Assembly: GCA_022414725.1 (NCBI GenBank)
Contig: CM039462.1
Location: forward strand, 115,751,409-115,815,408
Source: Microglena sp. YARC
Taxonomy: Eukaryota; Chlorophyta; Chlorophyceae; Chlamydomonadales; Chlamydomonadaceae
Reading direction: 5' to 3'
Length of the DNA stretch: 64,000 nucleotides
The position numbers and the translations under genes were made by a program. Within the stretch, counting starts at the first letter, position 1; each line of letters starts with the position of its first letter. Below the pieces are notes generated by a model. That model was given only the letters and a program-made list of their open reading frames with translations, was not told the origin of the DNA and searched no databases. Below are positions 21,681 through 38,220 of this stretch, in pieces.

Positions 21681-24600
21681 ATCTGTCCACGTCCACATTC
21701 ACGTTCGCATAGTATACATCTACACATACGCCCACATTCACGTCCACATTCACATTCGCATAGTATACATCTACACACACATCCACATCCATGTCCACAT
21801 CCACGGTCGCATAGTGTTCATCTACACACACATCCACATAGTTTACATCTACACCCACATCCATACCCACGTCCATGTCCACATTCACATTCACGCTCGC
21901 ATGGTATACATCTACACACACAGCCACGCCCACGTCTCTATCCACGGTCCCATAGTATACATCTACACCCACATCCACATTCAGATTCACATAGTATACA
22001 TCTACACCCACATCCACATTCACGTCTACATCCACATTCACGTTCGCATATTATATATCTACACCCACATCCACATTTACGTCCACATTCACATTCACGT
22101 TCGCATATTATACATCTACACCCACATCCACATGCACGCCCACATTCACATTCACGTTCGCATAGTATACATCTACACCCACATCCACATCAACAAACAC
22201 ATGAACGTTTGCATAGTATACATCTACACCCACATCCAGATGCACGTCAACGTCCACATTCACGTCCACATAGTATACATCTACACCCACATCCACGTCC
22301 ACATTCACGTTCGCATAGTATACATCTACACCCACATCCACATACACATCCACGTCCACATTCACATCTATGTTTGAATAGTATACATCTACACCCACCA
22401 ACTCATACACGTCCCCGTCCACATTCACTTTCATGTTCGCATAGTATACATCTAAACCCTCATCCACATCAACAAACACATGTACGTTTGCATAGTATAC
22501 ATCTACACCCACATTTCATAAACGTCCACATTCACATTCACGTTCGCATAGTATACATCTACACCCACATCCACATTCACGTTCACAGAGTATACATATA
22601 CACCCACATCCACATGCACGTCCACGACCACATTCACGTTTGCATAGTATACATCTACACCCACATCCACATCCACGTCCACATTCACGTCCACGTAGTA
22701 TACATCTACACCCACATCCACGTCCACATTCACATTCACGTTCACAGAGTATACATATACACCCACATCCACATGCACGTCCACGTCCACATTCAAATTC
22801 GCATAGTATACATCTACACACACATCTGCATCCACATTCTCATTCACAATCACGTTCGCATTGTATACATCTACACCCACACCCACATCTGCTCACATTT
22901 ACATTCACGTTTGCATAGTAAACATCTACACCCACATCCACGTCCACATTCACGTTCACAAAGTATACATCTACACCCACATCCACATACATGTCCACGT
23001 CCGAATTCATGTTTGAATAGTATACATCTACACCCACCTACTCATCCACATCCACATTCACATTCATGTTCGCACAGTATACATCTAAACCCACATCCAC
23101 ATCCACAAACACATTCAGGTTCGCATAGTTTACATCTACACCCACATCAAGAAACACATTCACGTTCGCAGAGTATACATCTACACCCACATCCACATGC
23201 ACGACCACGTCAACATTCACGCTCGCATAGTATACATCTACACCCACATCCACATCCACGTCCATGTCCACATCCACGGTCGCATAGTGTACATCTACAC
23301 ACACATCCACGCCCACATTCAAATTCACATAGTTAATATCTACACCCACATCCATACCCACGTCCATGTCCACATTCACATTCACGCTCGCATGGTATAC
23401 ATCTACACCCACAGCCACGCCCACGTCAAAGTCCGCATCCACAGTCGCATAGTATACATCTACACCCACATCCACATTCAGATTCACATAGTATACATCT
23501 ACACCCACATCCACATTCACGTCCACGTCCACATTCACGTTCGCATATTATACATCTACACCCACATCCACATTTACGTCCACATTCACATTCACGTTCG
23601 CATATTATACATCTACACCTACATCCACATTCACGTCCACATTCACGTTCGCATAGTATACATCTACACACACATCCACATCAACAAACACATAAACGTT
23701 TGCATAGTATACATCTACACCCACATCCACATGCACGCCCACGTCCACATTCACGTTTGCATAGTATACATTCTACCCACATTCCACATTCACACGTTGC
23801 ATAGTATACATCTACACTCACATCCACATCCACGTCCACATTCAGTCCACATAGTATACATCTACACCCACATCCACGTCCACATTCACGTTCGCATAGT
23901 ATACATCTACACCCACATCCACATACACATCCACGTCCACATTCACATCTATGTTTGAATAGTATACATCTACACCCACCAACTCATACACGTCCCCGTC
24001 CACATTCACTTTCATGTTCGCATAGTATACATCTAAACCCTCATCCACATCAACAAAACACATGTACGTTTGCATAGTATACATCTACACCCACATTTCA
24101 TAAACGTCCACATTCACATTCACGTTCGCATAGTATACATCTACACCCACATCCACATTCACGTTCACAGAGTATACATAATACACCCACATCCACATGC
24201 ACGTCCACGACCACATTCACGTTTGCATAGTATACATCTACACCCACATCCACATCCACGTCCACATTCACGTCCACGTAGTATACATCTACACCCACAT
24301 CCACGTCCACATTCACATTCACGTTCACAGAGTATACATATACACCCACATCCACATGCACGTCCACGTCCACATTCAAATTCGCATAGTATACATCTAC
24401 ACACACATCTGCATCCACATTCTCATTCACATTCACGTTCGCATTGTATACATCTACACCCACACCCACATCTGCTCACATTTACATTCACGTTTGCATA
24501 GTAAACATCTACACCCACATCCACGTCCACATTCACGTTCACAAAGTATACATCTACACCCACATCCACATACACGTCCACGTCCGAATTCATGTTTGAA

Positions 24601-27600
24601 TAGTATACATCTACACCCACCTACTCATCCACATCCACATTCACATTCATGTTCGCACAGTATACATCTAAACCCACATCCACATCCACAAACACATTCA
24701 GGTTCGCATAGTTTACATCTACACCCACATCAAGAAACACATTCACGTTCGCAGAGTATACATCTACACCCACATCCACATGCTACGACCACGTCAACAT
24801 TCCGCTCGCATAGTATACATCTACACCCACATCCACATCCACGTCCATGTCCACACCACGGGTCGGCATAGTGTACATCTACCACACACATCCACGTCCA
24901 CATTCAAATTCACATAGTTAATATCTACACCCACATCCATACCCACGTCCATGTCCACATTCACATTCACGCTCGCATGGTATACATCTACACCCACAGC
25001 CACGCCCACGTCAAAGTCCGCATCCACAGTCGCATAGTATACATGTACACCCACATCCACATTCAGATTCACATAGTATACATCTACACCCACATCCACA
25101 TTCACGTCCACGTCCACATTCACGTTCGCATATTATACATCTACACCCACATCCACATTTACGTCCACATTCACATTCACGTTCGCATATTATACATCTA
25201 CACCCACATCCACATTCACGTCCACATTCACGTTCGCATAGTATACATCTACACCCACATCCACATCAACAAACACATAAACGTTTGCATAGTATACATC
25301 TACACCCACATCCACATGCACGCCCACGTCCACATTCACGTTTGCATAGTACACATCTACACCCACATCCACATCCACATTCACGTTTGCATAGTATACA
25401 TCTACACCCACATCCACATCCACGTCCACATTCACGTCCACATAGTATACATCTACACCCACATCCACGTCCACATTCACGTTCGCATAGTATACATCTA
25501 CACCCACATCCACATACACATCCACGTCCACATTCACATCTATGTTTGAATAGATACATCTACACCCACCAACTCATACACGTCCCCGTCCACATTCACT
25601 TTCATGTTCGCATAGTATACATCTAAACCCTCATCCACATCAACAACACATGTACGTTTGCATAGTATACATCTACACCCACATTTCATAAACGTCCACA
25701 TTCACATTCACGTTCGCATAGTATACATCTACACCCACATCCACATTCACGTTCACAGAGTATACATATACACCACATCCACATGCACGTCCACGACCAC
25801 ATTCACGTTTGCATAGTATACATCTACACCCACATCCACATCCACGTCCACATTCACGTCCACGTAGTATACATCTACACCCACATCCACGTCCACATTC
25901 ACATTCACGTTCACAGAGTATACATATACACCCACATCCACATGCACGTCCACGTCCACATTCAAATTCGCATAGTATACATCTACACACACATCTGCAT
26001 CCACATTCTCATTCACATTCACGTTCGCATTGTATACATCTACACCCACACCCACATCTGCTCACATTTACATTCACGTTTGCATAGTAAACATCTACAC
26101 CCACATCCACGTCCACATTCACGTTCACAAAGTATACATCTACACCCACATCCACATACACGTCCACGTCCGAATTCATGTTTGAATAGTATACATCTAC
26201 ACCCACCTACTCATCCACATCCACATTCACATTCATGTTCGCACAGTATACATCTAAACCCACATCCACATCCACAAACACATTCAGGTTCGCATAGTTT
26301 ACATCTACACCCACATCAAGAAACACATTCACGTTCGCAGAGTATACATCTACACCCACATCCACATGCACGACCACGTCAACATTCACGCTCGCATAGT
26401 ATACATCTACACCCACATCCACATCCACGTCCATGTCCACATCCACGGTCGCATAGTGTACATCTACACACACATCCACGTCCACATTCAAATTCACATA
26501 GTTAATATCTACACCCACATCCATACCCACGTCCATGTCCACATTCACATTCACGCTCGCATGGTATACATCTACACCCACAGCCAGCCCACGTCAAAGT
26601 CCGCATCCACAGTCGCATAGTATACATGTACACCCACATCCACATTCAGATTCACATAGTATACATCTACACCCACATCCACATTCACGTCCACGTCCAC
26701 ATTCACGTTCGCATATTATACATCTACACCCACATCCACATTTACGTCCACATTCACATTCACGTTCGCATATTATACATCTACACCCACATCCACATTC
26801 ACGTCCACATTCACGTTCGCATAGTATACATCTACACCCACATCCACATCAACAAACACATAAACGTTTGCATAGTATACATCTACACCCACATCCACAT
26901 GCACGCCCACGTCCACATTCACGTTTGCATAGTACACATCTACACCCACATCCATCATCCACATTCACGTTTGCATAGTATACATCTACACCCACATCCA
27001 CATCCACGTCCACATTCACGTCCACATAGTATACATCTACACCCACATCCACGTCCACATTCACGTTCGCATAGTATACATCTACACCCACATCCACATA
27101 CACATCCACGTCCACATTCACATCTATGTTTGAATAGTATACATCTACACCCACCAACTTCATACACGTCCTCGTCCACATTCACTTTCATGTTCGCATA
27201 GTATACATCTAAAACCTCATCCACATCAACAAACACATGTACGTTTGCATAGTATACATCTACACCACATTTCATAAACGTCCACATTCACATTCACGTT
27301 CGCATAGTATACATCTACACCCACATCCACATCACGTTCACAGAGTATACATATACACCCACATCCACATGCACGTCCACGACCACATTCACGTTTGCAT
27401 AGTATACATCTACACCCACATCCACATCCACGTCACATTCACGTCCACGTAGTATACATCTACACCACATCCACGTCCACATTCACATTCACGTTCACAG
27501 AGTATACATATACACCCACATCCACATGCACGTCCACGTCCACATTCAAATTCGCATAGTATACATCTACACACACATCTGCATCCACATTCTCATTCAC

Positions 27601-30600
27601 ATTCACGTTCGCATTGTATACATCTACACCCACACCCACATCTGCTCACATTTACATTCACGTTTGCATGTAAACATCTACACCCACATCCACGTCCACA
27701 TTCACGTTCACAAAGTATACATCTACACCACATCCACATACACGTCCACGTCGAATTCATGTTTGAATAGTATACATCTACACCCACCTACTCATCCACA
27801 TCCACATCACATTCATGTTCGCACAGTATACATCTAAACCCACATCCACATCCACAAATCACATTCAGGTTCGCATAGTTTACATCTACACCCACATCAA
27901 AAGAAACACATTCACGTTCGCAGAGTATACATCTCACACCCACATCCACATGCACGACCACGTCAACATTCACGCTCGCATAGTATACATCTACACCCAC
28001 ATCCACATCCACGCCATGTCCACATCCACGGTCGCATAGTGTACATCTACACACACATCCACGTCCACATTCAAATTCACATAGTTAATATCTACACCCA
28101 CATCCATACCACGTCCATGTCCACATTCACATTCACGCTCGCATGGTATACATTCTACACACACAGCCACGCCCACGTCAAAGTCCGCATCCACAGTCGC
28201 ATAGTATACATGTACACCCACATCCACATTCAGATTCACATAGTATACATCTACACCCACATCCACATTCACGTCCACGTCCACATTCACGTTCGCATAT
28301 TATACATCTACACCCACATCCACATTTACGTCCACATTCACATTCACGTTCGCATATTATACATCTACACCCACATCCACATTCACGTCCACATTCACGT
28401 TCCATAGTATACATCTCATACACCCACATCCACATCAACAAACACATAAACGTTTGCATAGTATACATCTACACCCACATCCACATGCACGCCCACGTCC
28501 ACATTCACGTTTGCATAGTACACATCTACACCCACATCCACATCCACATTCACGTTTGCATAGTATACATCTACACCCACATCCACATCCACGTCCACAT
28601 TCACGTCCACATAGTATACATCTACACCCACATCCACGTCCACATTCACGTTCGCATAGTATACATCTACACCCACATCCACATACACATCCACGTCCAC
28701 ATTCACATCTATGTTTGAATAGATACATCTACACCCACCAACTCATACACGTCCCCGTCCACATTCACTTTCATGTTCGCATTGTATACATCTAAACCCT
28801 CATCCACATCAACAAACACATGTACGTTTGCATAGTATACATCTACACCCACATTTCATAAACGTCCACATTCACATTCACGTTCGCATAGTATACATCT
28901 ACACCCACATCCACATTCACGTTCACAGAGTATACATATACACCCACATCCACATGCACGTCCACGACCACATTCACGTTTGCATAGTATACATCTACAC
29001 CCACATCCACATCCACGTCCACATTCACGTCCACGTAGTATACATCTACACCCACATCCACGTCCACATTCACATTCACGTTCACAGAGTATAACATATA
29101 CACCCACATCCACATGCACGTCCACGTCCACATTCAAATTCGCATAGTATACATCTACACACACATCTGCATCCACATTCTCATTCACATTCACGTTCGC
29201 ATTGTATACATCTACACCCACACCACATCTGCTCACATTTACATTCACGTTTGCATAGTAAACATCTACACCCACATCCACGTCCACATTCACGTTCACA
29301 AAGTATACATCTACACCCACATCCACATACACGTCCACGTCCGAATTCATGTTTGAATAGTATACATCTACACCCACCTACTCATCCACATCCACATTCA
29401 CATTCATGTTCGCTCAGTATACATCTAAACCCACATCCACATCCACAAACACATTCAGGTTCGCATAGTTTACATCTACACCCACATCAAGAAACACATT
29501 CACGTTCGCAGAGTATACATCTACACCCACATCCACATGCACGACCACGTCAACATTCACGCTCGCATAGTATACATCTACACCCACATCCACATCCACG
29601 TCCATGTCCACATCCACGGTCGCATAGTGTACATCTACACACACATCCACGTCCACATTCAAATTCACATAGTTAATATCTACACCCACATCCATACCCA
29701 CGTCCATGTCCACATTCACATTCACGCTCGCATGGTATACATCTACACCCACAGCCACGCCCACGTCAAAGTCCGCATCCGCAGTCGCATAGTATACATG
29801 TACACCCACATCCACATTCAGATTCACATAGTATACATCTACACCCACATCCACATTCACGTCCACGTCCACATTCACGTTCGCATATTATACATCTACA
29901 CCCACATCCACATTTACGTCCACATTCACATTCACGTTCGCATATTATAAATCTACACCCACATCCACATTCACGTCCACATTCACGTTCGCATAGTATA
30001 CATCTACACCCACATCCACATCAACAAACACATAAACGTTTGCATAGTATACATCTACACCCACATCCACATGCACGCCCACGTCCACATTCACGTTTGC
30101 ATAGTACACATCTACACCCACATCCACATCCACATTCACGTTTGCATAGTATACATCTACACCCACATCCACATCCACGTCCACATTCACGTCCACATAG
30201 TATACATCTACACCCACATCCACGTCCACATTCACGTTCGCATAGTATACATCTACACCCACATCCACATACACATCCACGTCCACATTCACATCTATGT
30301 TTGAATAGTATACATCTACACCCACCAACTCATACACGTCCCCGTCCACATTCACTTTCATGTTCGCATAGTATACATCTAAACCCTCATCCACATCAAC
30401 AAACACATGTACGTTTGCATAGTATACATCTACACCCACATTTCATAAACGTCCACATTCACATTCACGTTCGCATAGTATACATCTACACCCACATCCA
30501 CATTCACGTTCACAGAGTATACATATACACCCACATCCACATGCACGTCCACGACCACATTCACGTTTGCATAGTATACATCTACACCCACATCCACATC

Positions 30601-33600
30601 CACGTCCACATTCACGTCCACGTAGTATACATCTACACCCACATCCACGTCCACATTCACATTCACGTTCACAGAGTATACATATACACCCACATCCACA
30701 TGCACGTCCACGTCCACATTCAAATTCGCATAGTATACATCTACACACACATCTGCATCCACATTCTCATTCACATTCACGTTCGCATTGTATACATCTA
30801 CACCCACACCCACATCTGCTCACATTTACATTCACGTTTGCATAGTAAACATCTACACCCACATCCACGTCCACATTCACGTTCACAAAGTATACATCTA
30901 CACCACATCCACATACACGTCCACGTCCGAATTCATGTTTGAATAGTATACATCTACACCCACCTACTCATCCACATCCACATTCACATTCATGTTCGCA
31001 CAGTATACATCTAAACCCACATCCACATCCACAAACACATTTCAGGTTCGCATAGTTTACATCTACACCCACATCAAGAAACACATTCACGTTCGCAGAG
31101 TATACATCTACACCCACATCCACATGCACGACCACGTCAACATTCACGCTCGCATAGTATACATCTACACCCACATCCACATCCACGTCCATGTCCACAT
31201 CCACGGTCGCATAGTGTACATCTACACACACATCCACGTCCACATTCAAATTCACATAGTTAATATCTACACCCACATCCATACCCACGTCCATGTCCAC
31301 ATTCACATTCACGCTCGCATGGTATACATCTACACACACAGCCACGCCCACGTCAAAGTCCGCATCCACAGTCGCATAGTATACATGTACACCCACATCC
31401 ACATTCAGATTCACATAGTATACATCTACACCCACATCCACATTCACGTCCACGTCCACATTCACGTTCGCATATTATACATCTACACCCACATCCACAT
31501 TTACGTCCACATTCACATTCACGTTCGCATATTATACATCTACACCCACATCCACATTCACGTCCACATTCACGTTCGCATAGTATACATCTACACCCAC
31601 ATCCACATCAACAAACACATAAACGTTTGCATAGTATACATCTACACCCACATCCACATGCACGCCCACGTCCACATTCACGTTTGCATAGTACACATCT
31701 ACACCCACATCCACATCCACATTCACGTTTGCATAGTATACATCTACACCCACATCCACATCCACGTCCACATTCACGTCCACATAGTATACATCTACAC
31801 CCACATCCACGTCCACATTCACGTTCGCATAGTATACATCTACACCCACATCCACATACACATCCACGTCCACATTCACATCTATGTTTGAATAGTATAC
31901 ATCTACACCCACCAACTCATACACGTCCTCGTCCACATTCACTTTCATGTTCGCATAGTATACATCTAAACCCTCATCCACATCAACAAACACATGTACG
32001 TTTGCATAGTATACATCTACACCCACATTTCATAAACGTCCACATTCACATTCACGTTCGCATAGTATACATCTACACCCACATCCACATTCACGTTCAC
32101 AGAGTATACATATACACCCACATCCACATGCACGTCCACGACCACATTCACGTTTGCATAGTATACATCTACACCCACATCCACATCCACGTCCACATTC
32201 ACGTCCACGTAGTATACATCTACACCCACATCCACGTCCACATTCACGTTCACAGAGTATACATATACACCCACATCCACATGCACGTCCACGTCCACAT
32301 TCAAATTCGCATAGTATACATCTACACACACATCTGCATCCACATTCTCATTCACATTCACGTTCGCATTGTATACATCTACACCCACACCCACATCTGC
32401 TCACATTTACATTCACGTTTGCATAGTAAACATCTACACCCACATCCACGTCCACATTCACGTTCACAAAGTATACATCTACACCCACATCCACATACAC
32501 GTCCACGTCCGAATTCATGTTTGAATAGTATACATCTACACCCACCTACTCATCCACATCCACATTCACATTCATGTTCGCACAGTATACATCTAAACCC
32601 ACATCCACATCCACAAACACATTCAGGTTCGCATAGTTTACATCTACACCCACATCAAGAAACACATTCACGTTCGCAGAGTATACATCTACACCCACAT
32701 CCACATGCACGACCACGTCAACATTCACGCTCGCATAGTATACATCTACACCCACATCCACATCCACGTCCATGTCCACATCCACGGTCGCATAGTGTAC
32801 ATCTACACACACATCCACGTCCACATTCAAATTCACATAGTTAATATCTACACCCACATCCATACCCACGTCCATGTCCACATTCACATTCACGCTCGCA
32901 TGGTATACATCTACACACACAGCCACGCCCACGTCAAAGTCCGCATCCACAGTCGCATAGTATACATGTACACCCACATCCACATTCAGATTCACATAGT
33001 ATACATCTACACCCACATCCACATTCACGTCCACGTCCACATTCACGTTCGCATATTATACATCTACACCCACATCCACATTTACGTCCACATTCACATT
33101 CACGTTCGCATATTATACATCTACACCCACATCCACATTCACGTCCACATTCACGTTCGCATAGTATACATCTACACCCACATCCACATCAACAAACACA
33201 TAAACGTTTGCATAGTATACATCTACACCCACATCCACATGCACGCCCACGTCCACATTCACGTTTGCATAGTACACATCTACACCCACATCCACATCCA
33301 CATTCACGTTTGCATAGTATACATCTACACCCACATCCACATCCACGTCCACATTCACGTCCACATAGTATACATCTACACCCACATCCACATCCACATT
33401 CACGTTCGCATAGTATACATCTACACCCACATCCACATACACATCCACGTCCACATTCACATCTATGTTTGAATAGATACATCTACACCCACCAACTCAT
33501 ACACGTCCCCGTCCACATTCACTTTCATGTTCGCATTGTATACATCTAAACCCTCATCCACATCAACAAACACATGTACGTTTTGCATAGTATACATCTA

Positions 33601-36355
33601 CACCCACATTTCATAAACGTCCACATTCACATTCACGTTCGCATAGTATACATCTACACCCACATCCACATTCACGTTCACAGAGTATACATATACACCC
33701 ACATCCACATGCACGTCACACGACCACATTCACGTTTGCATAGTATACATCTACACCCACATCCACATCCACGTCCACATTCACGTCCACGTAGTATACA
33801 TCTACACCCACATCCACGTCCACATTCACATTCACGTTCACAGAGTATACATATACACCCACATCCACATGCACGTCCACGTCCACATTCAAATTCGCAT
33901 AGTATACATCTACACACACATCTGCATCCACATTCTCATTCACATTCACGTTCGCATTGTATACATCTACACCCACACCCACATCTGCTCACATTTACAT
34001 TCACGTTTGCATAGTAAACATCTACACCCACATCCACGTCCACATTCACGTTCACAAAGTATACATCTACACCCACATCCACATACATGTCCACGTCCGA
34101 ATTCATGTTTGAATAGTATACATCTACACCCACCTACTCATCCACATCCACATTCACATTCATGTTCGCACAGTATACATCTAAACCCACATCCACATCC
34201 ACAAACACATTCAGGTTCGCATAGTTTACATCTACACCCACATCAAGAAACACATTCACGTTCGCAGAGTATACATCTACACCCACATCCACATGCACGA
34301 CCACGTCAACATTCACGCTCGCATAGTATACATCTACACCCACATCCACATCCACGTCCATGTCCACATCCACGGTCGCATAGTGTACATCTACACACAC
34401 ATCCACGCCCACATTCAAATTCACATAGTTAATATCTACACCCACATCCATACCCACGTCCATGTCCACATTCACATTCACGCTCGCATGGTATACATCT
34501 ACACACACAGCCACGCCCACGTCAAAGTCCGCATCCACAGTCGCATAGTATACATCTACACCCACATCCACATTCAGATTGACATAGTATACATCTACAC
34601 CCACATCCACATTCACGTCCACATCCACATTCACGTTCGCATATTATACATCTACACCCACATCCACATTCACGTCCACATTCAAGTTCGCATAGTATAC
34701 ATCTACACCCACATCCACATGCACATCCACGACCACATTCACGTTTGCATAGTATACATCTACACCCACATCCACGTCCACATTCACGTCCACGTAGTAT
34801 ACATCTACACCCACGTCCATATTCACGTTCGCATAGTATACATCTACACCCACATCCACATACACATCCACGTCCACATTCACATCTATGTTTGAATAGT
34901 ATACATCTACACCCACCTACTCATACACGTCCCCGTCCACATTCACTTTCATGTTCGCATAGTATACATCTAAACCCACATCCACATCAACAAACACATA
35001 TACGTTTGCATAGTATACATCTACACCCACATTTCATAAACGACCACATTCACATTCACGTTCGCATAGTATACATCTACACCCACATCCACATCCACGT
35101 CCACATTCACATTCACGTTCACAGAGTATACATATACACCCACATCCACATGCACGTCCACGTCCACATTCAAATTCGCATAGTATACATCTACACACAC
35201 ATCTGCATCCACATTCTCATTCACATTCACGTTCGCATTGTATACATCTACACCCACATCCACATCCACGTCCACATTTACATTCACATTCTCATTGTAT
35301 ACATCTACACCCACATCCACATCCATGTCCACATTCACATTTGCGTTAGCAGAGTATACTTCTACACCCACATCCACATCCACGTTCTCATTCACATTCA
35401 CGCTCGCATTGTATACATCTACACCCACACCCACATCCACGTCCACATTCACATTTGCGTTAGCAGAGTATACATCTACACCCACGTCCACATTCACATT
35501 TGCGTTAGCAGAGTATACTTCTACACCCACATCCACATCCACGTTCTCATTCGCATTCACGTTCGCATTATATACATCTACACCCACACCCACATCCACG
35601 TCCACATTCACATTTGCGTTAGCAGAGTATACATCTACACCCACGTCAACATTCACATTTGCGTTAGCAGAGTATACTTATACACCCACATTCACATCCA
35701 CATTCTCATTCACATTCACGTTCACATAGTATACATCTACACCCACATCCACATCCACGTCCAAGTCAACGTCCACATTCAAGTTTGCATAGCATACATC
35801 TACACCCACATCCACGTCCACATTAACTACCACATCCATGTTTGTATAATAGACACCTACACCCAAATCCACATGCACATCTACGTTCACGCCCACATTC
35901 ACATCCACATCCAAATCCATTCCCACATCCATGTTTGCATGGTAGACACCTACACCCAAATACACCTGCACATTCACATCCACATCCACGTCCACATTCA
36001 CACTTACATCCATGTCCACGTCCACATAGTAGGCACCTACACCAAAATCCACATCTGCATTCACATCCACGTCCACATTCACATTCACATTCACATTCAC
36101 ATTCACATCTGCATAGTAGACTCCTACACCCAAATCCACATTCATATCAACATCCACATTAACATTCAAATCCATGTCCGCTTAGTAGACACCTACACCC
36201 TAATCCACATTCACATTCACATCCACGTTCGCATAGTAGGCACCTACACCCAAATCTACATGCAACAGTCCACATTCACATATAAAACCAGTTTCACATT
36301 CACATCCACATTCGCATCCACATCCCCATAGTAGACACGCATACACCCAAATCTA
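21681..36355. repeat. Giant minisatellite with ~1,585-bp higher-order repeat
   Basis: Hexamers CACATC/CACGTC/CACATT are grouped into ~45-60-bp monomers anchored on CATAGTATACATCTACACCC, and these form a higher-order unit. The rare monomer containing ACCCACCAACTCATACACGT recurs at about 22400, 23981, 25571, 27156, 28740, 30327, 31914 and 33494. Intervals are 1581, 1590, 1585, 1584, 1587, 1587 and 1580. A shorter relative is near 34917. From about 35040 to 36355 the monomers diverge and lose the higher order. Sequence is stop-poor on both strands, giving spurious open frames of up to about 530 codons rich in IHxH, VDVD or RCxC. I do not regard these as genes. Confidence 0.95.
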
Positions 36356-37200
36356 CATGCTACAGTCCAAAAACACGGATATTGACATTTGCATGCACAT
36401 GCACGCATCAATATGCATGCATGAACACGAAATGATTCATGCACAAGTGCGCGCTTGCACGTTCACAAATCTGCACATGCAATAAAATAAAATAAAAACG
36501 CAAACACAGACAGACACAGACACAAACACATACACAAACACAAAAGAAGATTGAGGCACTGACAGAAATAATACAAAAACAAACACAAATACTAACACTA
36601 ACTCAAACACAGACACAAACATGAGCACTAACACAAACGAAGATTGAGGCACTAACAGAAATAATGAAACACAAACACAAATACTAACACAAACCCAAAC
36701 ACAGACACAAACATAAAAAACAACAGACAGAGACAGAGACGCAAACACAGAAAGAGACGCACTGAAACACACACACTGCATGCCTCACACCACCACCACC
36801 ACACACCGCCACCAAACTGCCTGCCTCACTCCACCACCAACAATAAACACACACTGCCTTCCCCTACACAGCACTCCTGGGAGCTCCTTGCTGCTGCCCT
36901 TGTACTGAACACACACCACCACCATCAACCACACACACAGACTGAAACACACACACTGTATGCCTCACACCACCACCGCACACCACCACAACACAACCCA
37001 CCAGTCATCAGCACCCCCGATCTTAGCTTCAGCACATCCCACCCACCTAAAAGCACCCACACATCTCACCACCACCACCACCACCACCACTCAACCCACC
37101 AAACAGAAATAATAATAAAACATTGTGTTAGACACCTTCAACATGTATACTACCGACATACTCCCCAACACACAAAGCACACACACCATATCCTGCAAGC
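36356..37200. repeat. CA-rich low complexity
   Basis: 36484-36775 is rich in ACACAAACACAAA with two near copies of an AAGATTGAGGCACTRACAG unit (about 36545 and 36640). 36781-37100 is CCACCA/ACACAC-rich with duplicated CTGCMTGCCTCAC words. No gene. Confidence 0.8.
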
Positions 37201-37225
37201 TTAAGCCCTTCCAGACAAAGTCAAA

Positions 37226-37500
37226 CACCAGCAACTAACTTTGTCTAGAGACCCCCATGCACTGCCTGCACATCCTTCCTCAGCTGCTCTTGAATATGCT
37301 CATTCTCCTTTTCCAACGTCTCGATGTGTTGCGCTGAGCTGCTATAATCCGTTGGGCCTCATCACCTGCGTTTTTCTTCTGACACTCAAGAGCTTTCACT
37401 CTCAGTGCGAGCTCCTTGATTTCGCTTTCCAGCATCGACATTGTTAACTCGTCCTGCTGTTGAGCTGTCGCAGCTGGTGATATTACTTCTGGTGTTGAGC
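37226..37500 (-). pseudogene. Coiled-coil C-terminal exon with 1-bp frameshift
   Basis: On the minus strand from about 37500 it reads STPEVISPAATAQQQDEL, then MLESEIKELALRVKALECQK to about IIAAQ. A single missing base near 37343 then moves the frame to HIETLEKENEHIQEQLRK and DVQAVHGGL, ending in TAG at about 37244. Together these form a heptad-patterned helix typical of coiled coils. A CACTAG/CTCGGC boundary near 37515 could be an acceptor. The family is not identified. Block B has no clear counterpart. Confidence 0.45.
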
Positions 37501-38220
37501 TAGTGAAGCCGAGCTAGTGGAACACGCAACAGAAGCGAGCCCAGGTCACTGCAGAAGCGAAGGTTGATGCCAGAGGAGAGCGGATCCCCCGCTCAACTAC
37601 AAAAGCGTCGATGGGACTTCTGCAGCTAATAGCAAGAATCAGTAGCGAATGCAGTGGACGCGGCTCAACCTGCCCGCAGGTCCATTCTACCTTGACAGTT
37701 CGCTATAAATTCCAGTATGTATCACGATCATGGCTCTTCAATTGCATGCGAATTTCGTTCGAAAGCAGCGGCTGTCCACATGGCGAGACAGGAAGGGAGA
37801 GGGAAACAGCGTGGGCCAGAGGCAGACAGGGCCAGCATTCGGGCAGCATTTCAACTATTCCACGATGGATCCGTCTGGATCCCAACTAACCTCATCGGCT
37901 GGGAATATAAGCAGAGACCCAAGTACCGCAAAGGAGCAAGATGGACAGGCGCGAGGGCACGTTCTTTTATGTCAGAGCGTGCCCAGATCAGTTTCCGACT
38001 CGGCGAGGCATCGAACACCATTTGACCCGCGTCCTTCTGGATTTGTCGGTTACTCGCCCCTGCTCGGTCATAATTCCGACTTCCGAGTAGGAAAGGCTCA
38101 GCCACGTTACATATAATCCTTCGAGTCTAGGGCTCATGTAGTGAAACCCACCCTTTGAGACGACAATCCTTGTTGTAAAAAAAACCAATAAAGTATGGGG
38201 AAGCAGAGCCTAGGTCCTCA
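37501..38220. repeat. Paralogous segment shared with 60085-60320
   Basis: 37560-37770 matches 60100-60315, with words GTGGATCCCCCGGTTGAC/GCGGATCCCCCGCTCAAC, AAAAGCGTCGATGG and GCGAATGCAGTGGACGCGG. Short open frames on both strands are not conserved between the two copies, so no gene is called. Confidence 0.6.

Noticed and set aside
21681..36355. Open frames of up to about 530 codons rich in YIYTHIH, VDVDV or CRCILC
   Set aside because: They occur on both strands and in several frames, follow the minisatellite unit and restart at every small indel. They are expected from stop-poor 6-bp-based repeats.
36437..36781. Hydrophobic Val/Cys-rich membrane protein on the minus strand
   Set aside because: Direct complement of ACACAAACACAAA low-complexity DNA.
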